Part shown: positions 33,560-45,600 of the stretch, piece after piece
How positions within the stretch are numbered: position 1 is the stretch's first letter
How the letters are laid out: every line of letters starts with the position of its first letter
Source of the DNA: Selaginella moellendorffii
Taxonomy: Eukaryota; Streptophyta; Lycopodiopsida; Selaginellales; Selaginellaceae
Length of the DNA stretch: 64,000 nt
Reading direction: 5' to 3'
Assembly: GCF_000143415.4 (NCBI RefSeq)
Contig: NW_003314310.1
Coordinates: forward strand, 434,442-498,441
Program-made: the position numbers and the translations under genes
Notes under the pieces: model-generated
The model's database searches: none
What the model was told of the DNA's origin: nothing
What the model saw: the letters and a program-made list of their open reading frames with translations, nothing else

Positions 33560-36500
33560 TATTAAGTAGTCAAATCAAATATGACAGCTGTAACAGTTGT
33601 CATAATAAAATAATATAGTTTTATAAAAGATAGGTTCTCATGAACTTTGTCTTTTTTAAACAATTCAATCTTATAGAAACTTTTAACTTAGATATTTACG
33701 TATTTTAATATTTTAAAGTTTGCTAGAACCTTCATTTGTTCAATTTAGATCTCCTTTGTAATATTTTTTATTGACTATGTTGACTTAAGTTGACTTATGT
33801 TGAATTGAGCTCAACTCAACTTTGGACCATCCCCATTCCTTATGAGTTTGCCCATAAGGTGTTGGAAAGGGTTATAGCATTCATTTGCTATAACTCATCG
33901 GTTGATACATTAGCATTTGGAGTAGATTGTTGGATGGAGAAAATATGTAGTTGAGGCATTGACATCGCTAACACTTATGTTAGTAGAAGTGGCATTGTTG
34001 TTCAAGTTATGAGGAATTTTCCTTAGAGCTTGATTTTCCATATCATTTTTTTTGTTAGTGTTTAGGCTTCACATTAGATCTTAAAAGTGATTGAAGAAGA
34101 GTGTTAGTGCAATATGGATATCTGAAGATGTGGCCTTCGTGATCAAACTTTAGATGTTCATTTTGCATTTTGCGGATATCAGTGTTGGATGTCGGAAGTA
34201 TGGGCAAAAAGATGTTCAAGGCTTAAGCATATTGTGGGTCATGAGAATTTCTGTTGAGGTGAACTTATGTGAAGTTGTTAGTAGGAAAAAGTTGGTTGAG
34301 TCTTGAAAATTTGTACTCCTAGACTGAGAGTCATTCTTTCTCTAGGATGGATATTTTCCACAAATTTTCTTAGACTTTTCCAATGGCTAATTTGTTATCA
34401 CTTTGCTCAAAAACCATTCCATTTTTGTAAACCAAGTACAAACTAGTGAAAGGGTTAGAGTTGACTTCAGTTAGCTTAGACCTTAATAGGAAGTTTGTAT
34501 AATGCAACCCGAAAGGGATGCTGACTTTTGGGGCTAAGGTAATTGAGTTGGTGTAGAAAAGTGGCTGTTGTGCTTTTCTAAGAAGGATGACCCTTGTGCC
34601 TTTCTTCTGTAGCATTATGCTCAATGGCAGGTTGCACTTTGCATTTTGTTTAAACTCTATGAGAGTAGTGAGCTCTCACTGATCTTGACTTAGTCTTGGT
34701 AGTCCTGCGCCTTGGCTGAGGATGGTGATGTCCAATTTAGTTGTTTGAGGTTAAAATGTTGATACCCATACTATAGCTTTGTCTAAGTGATGTGAGTCCA
34801 TCTCATGGTCTTCACTTTAGTTTCGACTGAGTGTTAATTTTGCATAGCTAGCCTCTTCAAAGCATGCTCAGAGCTAGAGGCTAAATGCATGACATTCATG
34901 TTGGACAAGTGTGTAACTCGATGATATGAGTTTAGTGTTTGGGTCTTGTGAAGGCAAGTTGAAGAATAATTGTTGGTTGCTTTGCGACTAGTGATTGCTT
35001 GTAGACTTTATCAAGGATTTTTGACACTTGCTTCACTCGATAAAGATTTAGTAGTGATGGACTTGCTTTATCGGATAGTGTTGTGGAGGATCGTGTCGTT
35101 AGACTTATATGGGTTTTCCATATTGGCATATCGATTCCTTTGTCAATGACATTTGATTATGTTTAGTCTGTAGTGTTAGATTTCATGGAGTCTTGGATGT
35201 GGTGATTCACTCATTGAGGAAGTGTTATCTGTAACTGAGTTTTGCTAAAGGATTGGTCTTGGATACTAACTAAAGTATTTTCGACTTTGGTAGCTTAGTT
35301 GCTAGAGAGTTTTGGGTGGTGATTCACTCTTGCTTTCCTCTAGTTTTGTTATGGTGTTGATGGCATTGAAGTGGTGCTTTGTCATTGACATTATTGATGG
35401 TTGAGATTTGAGTGAAATGAGATGTCTCTCTTTAAGATTGATATTGAGTTTCATTGGTCTCGATGAAGATAGTGTTGATGATTTGGCTATGGCTTTGTGT
35501 TATTAGCATTCATGCATTCGTTAGTTAGCAACTGTATTGACGTTCAATAAACTGAGTGGCAAGTTTGAGTTAGTTGTGTTCTAGACGAGATTATTTAGTA
35601 GGGGTTGAGCTTTGAGCTTTTCTTTGAAAAGTAATTTAATCGTGGACGACACTAACTCTACGAGAGGAAGAGTTAGTGATTAATGTTGGAATGTTTGATT
35701 CCTTGTTGAATTCAAAATGGGATACATTGATCATTGATGATTCTTCTTGTGCTTGTTATGAAGTGAGTTACGTCTTCTATAGATGGATTCATGGAGGATC
35801 ATTTCGTGATCATTTGTTAAGTATAGCTTTGTTATGCTTGGCTTTTGGATTGATGCAAGACATACTCTTCATTAGCTTTAGCATTATGAAGTTTGGCTTA
35901 TGGATGTGTTGAGTAGAATATTATGGTTTGTACCATAATTTCTTCTTTAGCAATGAAGTTAGCTCATGCAAAACTTGTGATCATTGTTAGGCAAAACTTA
36001 ACTATAGGCTTCTTCACGCTTTTGGTTCCTTGAGTTTTCATGCTTATGGTCCATTTGTTAGAAGTTATTGGGAAGGCATTTTGGCTCATTAGCTTCGATG
36101 TTGAAGTTGGCTTCTGCATCTAGCAATCATTGATGATGATTGACTATCATCTAAGATAGTTGATTATCCTTGTCAAGGGTTTTGCTTAGTTATAGTTGAT
36201 ATAGAATGATTTGTCATTCTTCGGGATGGTATATTCTTTCTTCAATAATGATTATGCATCACTGCATTGATAGGATCATTGATGATCTTTCATGATAGTT
36301 AGTTGTTCTCTTTGATGGCTTATGGCTTTTTGCAATACGACATGTTGTTTGTGGTTTGCTCTAGATTGGTCTCTTGGGTTTGAGACATCACTAGGATGTT
36401 GCCGATACTTGCTTGAGCAACTCTGGTTCCTTTGTATTGTTGACCGTGATCTATTCAGATTGGCTCGTGTGATAGTTGGCATGAACGAGTGTTTGTTGGC

Positions 36501-37673
36501 CATGCAATATTCATTCTATTCTGTTGATTATTGCTCAAGTTAATTTTGATAGACTAGAATATTATTTCCTTTAGGTGATTATTCGCGAGCATTTTGCTTG
36601 CCAATTAATGATACTTTGTGTTCTTTGAGTTCTCTTTCGTAAATGGTTTGGCATTTTGTCTGCAATCTTTGATAGTTAAGTTTTCTCATTGAGTTTACTT
36701 GATAATGTACTTGCTATTGAATTTTGTTGGATAGTGAATTCTATGTTTTCCAACTATTGTGATCTTGGTGGTTCCTATACTATAATACTAGTTTATCAGA
36801 TGATAACTTACTTGGAATACTTTTGTGTCCCAATCTAATATATATTCACTGATAATTAAGTCTCTAAGATATCATTGTCTTTGCCTTTAATATTATCCAT
36901 CTATTGATCTTTGAGTTTGGATTAGTAATGTGCAAACTGGCTTCAGCACTTCATGTGCATGGTGAAATTTTTAGTCATGGGGTAGCTACTGTCGACTGGT
37001 CACATAACCCACCTCTTTGTCGATGTTCCTTGTTCCATTAAAAGGGCGTGACCATGTAAATAACTCTAACTACCTGTTTATAGTAGTCTATCTAAACCTT
37101 ACCGACGGGTTTGGTTTCTTTGCTCAGGAGGGTTAGGGCCTCTGGCTTCTCTCTCTATGTCCCTACGGATAGGGGCGTACCACACTTTGTAAGCTGGGTG
37201 ACTCCAGAGTAGCAAGGGTGGCTGACTTTGTTGGTCATTTCCTTGTCGGTGACAGCCGGAAGGTGTCTAAGTGGGTAGCGCATCCGCGTTAGACAAAGAG
37301 GTTGCCTCCTAACTCATTTAAGTTAGTGCATTTCTCATATAGTGTGAATACCGTGAAATTTTTTTGGAGTTGTTTCCTTGGCGGTATTTTAGACTTGAGT
37401 ATGCATCAACGAGGACATCGATCTTCCCTAGGAAGGGAGAGTGTCGCGAATGTGACTTCGGGTATTGAAAATTACCTGTCGGCTAGTCCTTTCGGATATT
37501 CTTTCCTTACTGGCACAATGGCAGGAGGTCGGTATTGCTAGACCCGTTATCAGTTTCCCACTTGAGCTAGTTGAGAAACTAGTCAATGACCATGTACTTA
37601 GATTGGATAAACATTAGGTAGGAACCCTATGTGTTTCTTGCTGAGAATACTCGACCTGGTTTGAGAAACTTGA
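33560..37673. other. 4.1 kb without a recognisable gene
   Basis: AT-rich on the plus strand with many TTG-rich phrases and short frames only. No LTR, tRNA, rRNA or protein motif is recognised. 36960-37300 is richer in GC and reads like decayed retroelement leader sequence, but I cannot assign it. Confidence 0.5.
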
Positions 37674-38833
37674 TGTAAGGAACCAACTCGCCGAGGTGTC
37701 GTAGGCTAAAGGAACCCCGAAAGCATGACCAAAATGACAAAGAGTTCATCGGATGGGACCAAGTCGAAGATCGAGTCCAAGACCGACTCTAGGACCGAGT
37801 TCGAGATAGCGTCAGGAATCGAGTCCGAGACCGACTCAGGGACCGAGTTCGAGTCCGAGTTTGAGACCGAGTTCGAGACGGAGTCCGAGATCCGAAATCG
37901 GGTCCGAGACCGAGTCCGAGGTCGAGTCCGAGGTCAGGTCCGAGATCGGGTCCGAGATCGAGTCCGAGATCGAGTCCGAGACTGAATCCGAAGTCGGATC
38001 CGAAATCGGGTCCGAGATCGAGCCAGAGACTAAGTCCAAATACTAATACGGGTCAAGGGGTGAAAGCCCAAAGCGTGCGTCTCCCAGGGGGGGGGGGGGG
38101 GGGGGGGCTGCAGGGGGTTCCAAAAGTATAGTAGGGATAGTGAGGTCCAGGAACCAGTTTTGAAGGGACTCTCCAGTTGGGCTTCCAAACCGACTTGAGG
38201 TTGAGACTGGGACCGAGGGGCCTTGGGTGGGAGTGAGCATGGACTTGGCTGGTGCCGGAGGGGCCATCCAAGGAAGTGCTCAAGAGTAGCTCCCACTCCC
38301 GAAAGGGAAACCGATTGCGGTGCTCCCGGCTCATGTGGAGTGGTGCCCCACTTGAGTACCATGCGGCTCATTGGTCCTCACCCTTCCTAGGGGCTTGGGC
38401 CTTCCTTCGGGATGGAAGTGGGGGGGGGTAGAGGTACCCATACCGGGCCGCTAAGCCACGGTGTTTCGCCCTGGCATCCCGAAGCAAGTGTTGCACTCAA
38501 GACTTGGGATTTAGAGGGTCCCATGATCAAGTCTTGTGGTACCAAGGGAAGTTAGGAACCTGGAAGCTTGGTGTGCTTGGCTGCTTGGGCTTGCGGGGAG
38601 TGTAGCCGAACCTTAAGTCTAGTTTAACCCAGGGAGGGGGATTGGGAGTGATTTGGGAATCCGTGGAAGGATGGATAACACCCCGTTGCTCGTGCAGTGA
38701 GTAGCAGAAACCAAGTAGGAGTTAGTACCATAGGCGAGAACCTTGGCAAGGGAACTTAGCAAAAGCCAAGGCAATGTTGGACGGATAGACGAGGTAAGCT
38801 GGCAAATTGGAAAGGAAAAATTTGTGGCTTACA
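37674..38833 (+). repeat. 5' LTR of the full-length gypsy element
   Basis: Order: hexamer tract (37760-38035), module GGGTGAAAGCCCAAAGCGTG, a run of 21 G at 38087-38107, then CCAAAAGTATAGTAGGG, which may hold the TATA box (TATAGTA), and an end common to all copies (AAATTTGTGGCTTACA). Confidence 0.9.
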
Positions 38834-39230
38834 ATTTGATATCAGAGCGGTCTCGGGTCCGACTCTGTTGGTTGGCTAGGGGAATCACACCACATGTTGA
38901 TTGACATCTGGCTAGTCCAGTTTGCTCCCGCTGGGCTCGACCCGAGGGGTAGGGTGTCAAGAGAGTGAGGCTCTCGGGAGAGCTACGGCTCTCAGCTTCC
39001 GTTCACGAGGGTGTGAACTTGCAGGGAAGCGTGGTGGATTGTAAGCAACTAAAGGGAACGACTCGAGAGACGGTCCATGGGGTTCAAATATAGAGGGAAA
39101 GGGCCCATGAACAAGAGTGCACCCCCTTTTCCAATTGGTTAAGGGTCTTGGGATTGGGGTTAAGCGTCCTTGGGTTTGAATAGTACTGGGCTGGGTGACC
39201 TCCCGGGAAGTCCAAACTCAGGAGCTTACA
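38834..39230 (+). mobile_element. TRIM-derived unit (internal plus one 5S-bearing LTR) inserted at the gypsy leader
   Basis: 38834-39039 matches the internal part of the TRIM at 46682-46886 (ATATCAGAGCGG at its start is a second primer-binding-like site; GACTCTGTTGGTTGGCTAGG follows). 39040-39230 is one TRIM LTR, with the 5S-like piece at 39156-39213. The other gypsy copy lacks this unit: its PBS abuts its LTR directly. So the unit was gained by this lineage. Confidence 0.85.
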
Positions 39231-39244
39231 TTTGGTATCGGAGC
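39231..39244 (+). promoter_or_regulatory. Primer binding site (initiator tRNA-Met type)
   Basis: TTTGGTATCGGAGC, one base different from the TGGTATCAGAGC of the other copy, directly followed by the leader to the gag ATG at 39289. It is 397 bp away from the LTR because of the inserted TRIM unit. Confidence 0.8.
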
Positions 39245-42200
39245 TTTTTCCTCAGTTCTAGCGAAGGATAGAGGCGGATTGCTGGGAGATGGCAAGGGCA
39301 GGGCGTAAGCGAACCCAGGCGGAGACGGAACCTCTGCCGGAGCTGGAGCCTCCGGTCGAACAAGAGGCTATGGATGAGGAATCCTTACATGAGGAGGACT
39401 CTAGTGAGGAAATTTCCAAACAGGAGTCCGGTGGCGAGGTTCGGTCGTCCAAGGCTCGATTGGATGTGCTAGAAGGACAGTTGGCACAGACCAATGCCCT
39501 GCTGGAGACTCTCATACGCAAGTTAAAGCGTGACGAGAAACGGAAGAAAAAGCGAAAGACTGCGGATGCTGGCAGCGCAGAAGGTGCGGAACCTTCGGCA
39601 GGGACTGAGGCAAAACCAGACAAGGTCAAACAGACCAAAGTGGAATCAGTCCCTCAGGCAATTCCCAAGTACAAACCAAAGCCCCCACCAGTGTTCAAGG
39701 GAGTGAACGACTATAAGGTTGTGGAGGATTGGTTTTACGATATGGAGGACTACTTCCGAGCGTTGCGGTTACCGAGCTCGGAGAAAGTCCCATGTGCAAA
39801 ACCATACTTGGCAGATAATGCCAAGTCTTGGTGGAGAACAACGGAGGCCAATGAAGGACCAGTGGCCACTTGGGACATGATGAAGGCAAGGATCCGCGCA
39901 ACATACGTTCCTCCGAATGCCACTCTACATCTTAGAGATGAGCTGAGTAGGCTGAAGCAGACTGGAACCATCCAAGAATATGTGAATGGGTTCATGGCAA
40001 AGAGGATACTTGTCACGGACATGGGGGATATGGATGCGTTCCATGCCTTCATATCAGGTTTACAAACCTGGGCTCGCGGTGAGGTGATGCGCTGGAACCC
40101 GACCAACTACAAAGAAGCGTTGGATGCGGCTATCAAGGTGCATTTCAATGATAACCTGCGAAAGGGGAACACGACGGGGTCGGGATCCACATTTAGCAAA
40201 GGGGCCAAACCAAGGGGAACGTATAGCAGGGGGAAATTCAAGAAGAGTTTCTCTAAGAATGAGTCCTCGGGGTTCCGAAAAGGCAAATCCGGTGGCCAGC
40301 GAGCGAGTACGTGGGGGAGTCAAGCGAAAAGAGACAAACCCACGGATAAGAAGGTCAAGTCGTATAGCAGTGTGGGAAACAACGTATGCTACAACTGCGG
40401 TGAAGCGGGACACTTTTCGAGGGAATGTCCCTACCCGAAGAAGGCCAGAGCCAATATGGCCATCAAGTCGGGTGAAGTCCAAACTGAGGTATGTGATCTA
40501 GTCCCTAACTCAAAGTTACTCATTACACGAGCAACTTTGGTAGAGAGTCGTTCGCGACATCTACTAGCCCTCCGAGGGAAGCTCGGAGGTAGCTTTGTTA
40601 AGATCCTTATTGACACGGGTGCTTCGGATAATTTTGTGGCTGCAGACATAGTCCGGCAAGCCGGACTAACGGTGCAGCGGCTAGGCGAACCAAGGACTAT
40701 AGAGTTTGTTCAAGGTAGCCAAAGCACCGATGAGGTACTTCGACAAGCGAGAGTCGAAGTAGGGACATGGAAAGTAGACATGGACTTCACCGTGTTGGAC
40801 ATGGCGGGATTTAACGTGATCTTCGGAATGGATTGGTTCAATCTGTTTGTGGTAGCCCTACATGGACAAGGTAGGAACCTTGTGGTACTGGCGAATGCCC
40901 AAGGAAGAAGATCTAGAGTGGAGGCCCAGGATCTAAAGGTAGGGCAAAGCAAGGCCAAAGAATCCTGCTTAAACCTGATTTCCAGGAGAGGACAACTCAC
41001 TAAAGGAACTAAGGCAGCCTTTTTGTGCTTACTCTCGGTGAAGAGTGACAAAAGGACAGGAAGGGAAGAAGTACCTTTAGTGATCCAGCGGGTGTTGGAA
41101 CAATTCCAGGATACCATGCCGGAGGAGCTACCGGCGGGGTTGCCCCCCACACGACCGATAGAACATAAGATTGAGCTGGTCGAGGGCGCTGAGGCTGTAG
41201 TTCATCCCCCCTATCGTTTGAACGAAAAAGAACTCAAGGAGCTCAAGTGCCAACTAGAGGAGTTGGTGGACAAAGGGTATGTTAGGTTGAGCAAGTCGCC
41301 GTATGGGGCGCCGGTGTTATTTGTGAAAAAGAAAGATGGATCTATGCACATGTGCATAGATTACCGGTTGCTCAACAAGTATACAAAGAAGAACAAGTAC
41401 CCTTTGCCAAGGATTGAGGACCTGTTTGATAGGTTGGGAATGGCAAAATACTTCTCGAGGATTGACCTAAGGTCAGGATACTACCAGATCAGGGTAGCGG
41501 AGGAAGATGTCGAGAAGACAACCTGTCAAACGAGGTATGGGAGCTTTGAGTTTCTGGTGATGCCCTTTAGGCTGTGCAATGCGCCGGCAACGTTTTAAGC
41601 GTTGATGAACCACATCTTTGTACCCTATCTGGATCACTTCGTGGTCGTCTATATTGACGACATCCTGATCTATAGCGAGACACTAGAGGAGCATGCCGAA
41701 CACTTGGCGAAGGTGTTTGAGAAACTAAGGGAACACAAACTGTATGCTAAAGAGAGCAAATGTGACTTTGCTCAACAAGAGGTAAAGTTTCTCGGGCATG
41801 TGGTGGGCCAGGACGGGCTCAAGGTGGACCCGGAGAAGGTCCAAGCGATCCAGGAATGAGAGCGACCATCGAATGTACATGAGTTGAGGGCATTCTTGGG
41901 GCTATGCAACTACTATCGAAAGTTTATCAGACACTATTCAAGAGTAGCCCTGCCTTTAACAGACCAAACAGGAAAAGGGAAGATGGTATGGACAGCGGAA
42001 TGCGAGGCGGCATTCGTCCACCTCAAAGGGAAGTTGAGGAAGGCTCCTGTGTTGGCATTACCGGACTTTGGTAAGCACTTTGAGGTAGAAACAGATGCTT
42101 CAGACTTTGCGTTGGGCGCTGTTTTGAAGCAAGACAACCATCCAGTAGCATTCTTCTCGAAGAAGTTGGACAAGGCTCAACGGAAGTGGCCTGCCCATGA

Positions 42201-43159
42201 GAAGGAATTGTTTGCGGTGGTCAAGGCGCTCAAGGAGTGGCGACACTACCTTGGGAGACACTTCAAAGTTTACACGGACAATGTGGCAACGAAGCACTTC
42301 TTGTCACAGCCCGACCTAAGGGGAAAACAAGGTCGGTGGGCCAATGCTTTGGCCGAGTTTGATTGCGAGATCCTGTACAAGCCTGGGAAGAGCAACATCG
42401 TGGCAGATGCGCTAAGTCGAAAAGTGAGCTTGAAGTTGGCGATATCTAGCGCGACAACAACCTTTTGGGATGATGTGCGAACTGCATACAAGAACGATGG
42501 TCTAGCACAAGAAGTGTTGCTGAGGAATCTAGAGGCACGGGAAGCTCACCAGAGAGGTGAGCTGCCAACGGAAGAGAAAACGGGCTATGCGGAACGCAAC
42601 GGACTCATATATTACAAACAAACGAGGGTGTATGTTCCAGAAGGGGAACTAAGGAAGGTAGCCTTGGAAGAGTGTCATGATGGACCTCTCGCGGGACACG
42701 GCGAAGTGCCCAAGACGATGGGCTTACTCAAAAGGAAGTATCACTGGCCAGATATGGCTAAGGACATCCAAGACTATGTAAAGACATGTCCAACATGTTA
42801 GCAGGTCAAAGCCGTGACGAAGGCTAGTGGGGGCTTGTTGCAAAGCATCCCCATTCCAGATCGTCCGTGGAAATGTCTCACGATGGACTTCATCACGGGA
42901 CTACCCCCAAGTGAGGTCGATGCGATATTCGTGGTGGTGGACCGATTTTCAAAGATGGCACATTTCATACCCACCACAACGGAAGTGGACGCGGAAGGTG
43001 TGGCAAAGCTGTTCTTTGAACAAGTGGTTCGAGTGCGGGGAAGGCCGGAAGAGATTATCTCAGATCGAGATAAGATCTTCACCAGTAGGTTTTGGAGGAC
43101 ACTCCTAGAACAGTATCGCACCAAGTTGAAATTCAGCACAGCCTATCACCCACAGACAG

Positions 43160-43206
43160 GTAATGGGTATTAAGTCAAGATTGATGGCACTAACACTTCT
43201 TGACAG
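43160..43206 (+). other. 47-nt intron inside integrase
   Basis: Begins GTAATG, ends TTGACAG, with a branch-point-like CTAAC about 15 nt before the 3' end. Removing it restores the conserved integrase reading YHPQT-DGQT across the joint; unspliced, the frame meets TAA at once. GT, branch point, AG and protein continuity all agree. Confidence 0.85.
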
Positions 43207-43624
43207 ACGGACAAACGAAAAGGGTGAATAGGCAGCTGGAGGATTATTTGCGATGCTATGTCTCGGGAGACCAAACCGACTGGGTAAGTCATTTGGGACT
43301 TGCGGAAATGTGTTATAACAACTCACCACATTCGAGCATCGGGGTGAGTCCATGGGAAGTCATCAATGGGCGAGCTATTGAAGGTCCTGTGGAACTCGGC
43401 GTGGCCGAGTATCATGGGGAGTTACCCGCAGTGGAGGCATTCACGGCGGAAAGACTTAACATTTGGAATCTAGTGAGGGATTCCTTAGAACGGGCTCAAC
43501 AAAGGCAAACTAAGTACGCGAACCAAAAGCGTCGGGATGTGGAGTTCCAAGCTGGGGAGAAGGTGTGGTTGAACACCAAGAACCTCAGGCTACCAAGTGG
43601 GATCAGCCGGAAGTTGACCCAAAG

Positions 43625-43676
43625 GTAAAAATGCATGTATTCCTGTAAATGAATTGATCTTGAGTTCCTTAAGCAG
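43625..43676 (+). other. 52-nt intron before the chromodomain part
   Basis: Begins GTAAAAATGC, ends CCTTAAGCAG. Splicing joins KLTQ-R-FAGPYEIEARIG in frame; without it a TAA follows. The minus-oriented copy has the same intron at about 14526-14577, so it is a family feature and not a chance change in one copy. Confidence 0.85.
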
Positions 43677-44200
43677 GTTCGCGGGGCCTTACGAGATTGA
43701 GGCTCGAATCGGTAAAGTGGCTTACCGTCTCCGACTTCCTCGAGAGATGGGGAAGATGCATCCCGTCTTCCACGTGAACTTACTCAAGCCGTATTTTCAA
43801 GATCCGCTTCGCAAGGACCAAGTAAGACCTTTACCTGAGGTTATCCAAGGGGAGGAGGAATACGAAGTCGAGGCCATCCTCAATGCGCGCAGGAGCAAGT
43901 GACAAGGACGCGAGGTGAGAGAGTTCCATGTGAAGTGGAAAGGATTTCCACACTGCGAAGCAACATGGGAACCGGAGGAGAACCTAGCGAACACGCGGGA
44001 TCTAGTGGAGGAATTTCTGCATGGCAGAACTCTATGTACTTATGCAAAGTTTAATTAAAAGTATCAATTTGAGAAGTTGAGCAATGGCATATGTTGGGAC
44101 CCGAAGGCGCGCCGAAGGTAAGCTAATTAGCATGGGTTAGCTAGGTCGACCAGGCGTAGGGAGCTACGCCCGACTCCCTATGGGGATGTCGAATCCGTAA

Positions 44201-44280
44201 ACGTATTCTACGGAGGTTGGGTTCGAGTCCCAACCCCCTAGTAAAGCAAGGCTGGGTTCAAGTCCCGACCCCATACTAGG
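44201..44280. repeat. tRNA T-arm-like motifs upstream of the 3' LTR
   Basis: GGTTGGGTTCGAGTCCCAAC (44216-44235) and GGGTTCAAGTCCC (44254-44266) look like T-arms with Pol III B boxes (GGTTCGAGTCC). Related pairs occur at 23301-23350 and 25880-25930 in the non-coding element. No complete tRNA cloverleaf is present. Confidence 0.5.
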
Positions 44281-44460
44281 GCGTGGTGAGGTGAGGAGTA
44301 TAGGGACACCTATATTCCGTTGTCATGGGCTCTTGGCCGGGGAGGCTAACTTAGGCACACTGCTAAGTGGGGGGATGCCTCCGGAGACATGGTCAACAAG
44401 TCGTAGGATAAAACGAGACGTTCGATGTGGGCATCGAACTTCTTCTATGGGTGGTGGAGT

Positions 44461-45600
44461 TGTAAGGAACCAACTTGCCAAGGTGTCGTAGGCTAAAGGA
44501 ACCCCGAAAGCATGACCAAAATGACAAAGAGTTCATCGGATGGGACCAAGTCGAAGATCGAGTCCAAGACCGACTCTAGGACCGAGTTCGAGATAGCGTC
44601 CGGAATCGAGTCCGAGACCGACTCGGGGACCGAGTTCGAGTCCGAGTTCGAGACCGAGTTTGAGACGGAGTCTGAGATCCGAAATCGGGTCCGAGACCGA
44701 GTCCGAGGTCGGGTCCGAGATCGGGTCCGAGATCGAGTCCGAGATCGAGTCCGAGACCGAATCCGAAGTCGGATCCGAAATCGGGTCCGAGATCGAGCCA
44801 GAGACTAAGTCCAAATACTAATACGGGTCAAGGGGTGAAAGCCCAAAGCGTGCGTCTCCCAGGGGGGGGGGAGGGGCTGCAAGGGGTTCCAAAAGTATAG
44901 TAGGGATAGTGAGGTCTAGGAACCAGTTTTGAAGGGACTCTCCAGTGGGGCTTCCAAACCGACTTGAGGTTGAGACTGGGACTGAGAGGCCTTGGGTGGG
45001 AGTGAGCATGGACTTGGCTGGTGTCGGAGGGGCCATCCAAGGAAGTGCTCAAGAGTAGCTCCCACTCCCGAAAGGGAAACCGATTGCGGTGCTCCCGGCT
45101 CATGTGGAGTGGTGCCCCACTTGAGTACCATGCGGCTCATTGGTCCTCGCCCTTCCTAGGGGCTTGGGCCGTCATTCGGGATGGAAGTGGGGGGGTAGAG
45201 GTACCCATACCGGGCCGCTAGGCCACGGTGTTTCGCCCCGGCGTCCCGAAGCAAGTGTTGCACTCAAGACTTGGGATTTAAAGGGTCCCATGATCAAGTC
45301 TTGTGGTACCAAGGGAAGTTAGGAACCTAAAAGCTTGGTGTGCTTGGCTGCTTGGGCTTGCAGGGAGTGTAGCCGAACCTTAAGTCTAGTTTAACCCGGG
45401 GAGGGGGATTGGGAGTGATTTGGGAATCCGTGGAAGGATGGCTAACACCCCGTTGCTTGTGCAGTGAGTAGCTGAAACCAAGTAGGAGCTGGTACTATAG
45501 GCGAGAACCTTGGCAAGGGAACTTAGCAAAAGCCAAGGCAATGTTGGACGGATAGACGAGGTAAGCTGGCAAATTGGAAAAGAAAAATTTGTGGCTTACA
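44461..45600 (+). repeat. 3' LTR of the full-length gypsy element
   Basis: Same layout as the 5' LTR, with a shorter G run and one hexamer segment fewer. Preceded by GGGTGGTGGAG, which may serve as polypurine tract. Confidence 0.9.

Larger units (their letters stand above)
39289..44058 (+). pseudogene. gag-pol polyprotein of the chromovirus, four in-frame stops, two introns
   Basis: One frame from ATG 39289 encodes a charged N-terminus; gag ([16 protein letters not shown]); a CCHC knuckle ([14 protein letters not shown], about 40388); protease ([10 protein letters not shown]); reverse transcriptase ([39 protein letters not shown]); RNase H (VETDASDFALGAVL, VADALSRK); integrase (H-x-H and CPTC zinc part, MDFITGLPPSE, IISDRDKIFTS); and a chromodomain (REFHVKWKGFPHCEATWEPE). 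Stops: TAA 41596-41598 (the other copy has TCA), TGA 41857-41859 (TGG in the other copy), TAG 42799-42801 (probably CAG) and TGA 43900-43902 (CGA in the other copy). Introns at 43160-43206 and 43625-43676 must be removed to read through integrase. gag to RT is intact for 769 codons. Confidence 0.92.
37674..45600 (+). mobile_element. Full-length Ty3/gypsy chromovirus with target duplication CTTGA
   Basis: The 5' LTR is 37674-38833 and the 3' LTR 44461-45600 (TGTAAGGAACC to GTGGCTTACA), 1160 and 1140 bp. CTTGA flanks the element exactly (37669-37673 and 45601-45605). The order gag, protease, RT, RNase H, integrase, chromodomain marks a Ty3/gypsy chromovirus. It carries an extra 397-bp TRIM-derived unit (38834-39230) ahead of the primer binding site, and four in-frame stops, so this copy is not autonomous. 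Confidence 0.95.

Noticed and set aside
34370-36540. Short frames of 60-85 codons
   Set aside because: No motif, no splice-linked continuation and composition typical of AT-rich non-coding sequence.
39156-39213. 5S rRNA gene
   Set aside because: Only the 3' half is present and it lies inside a repeated LTR bounded by TG and CA, so it is a TRIM component and not an rRNA gene.
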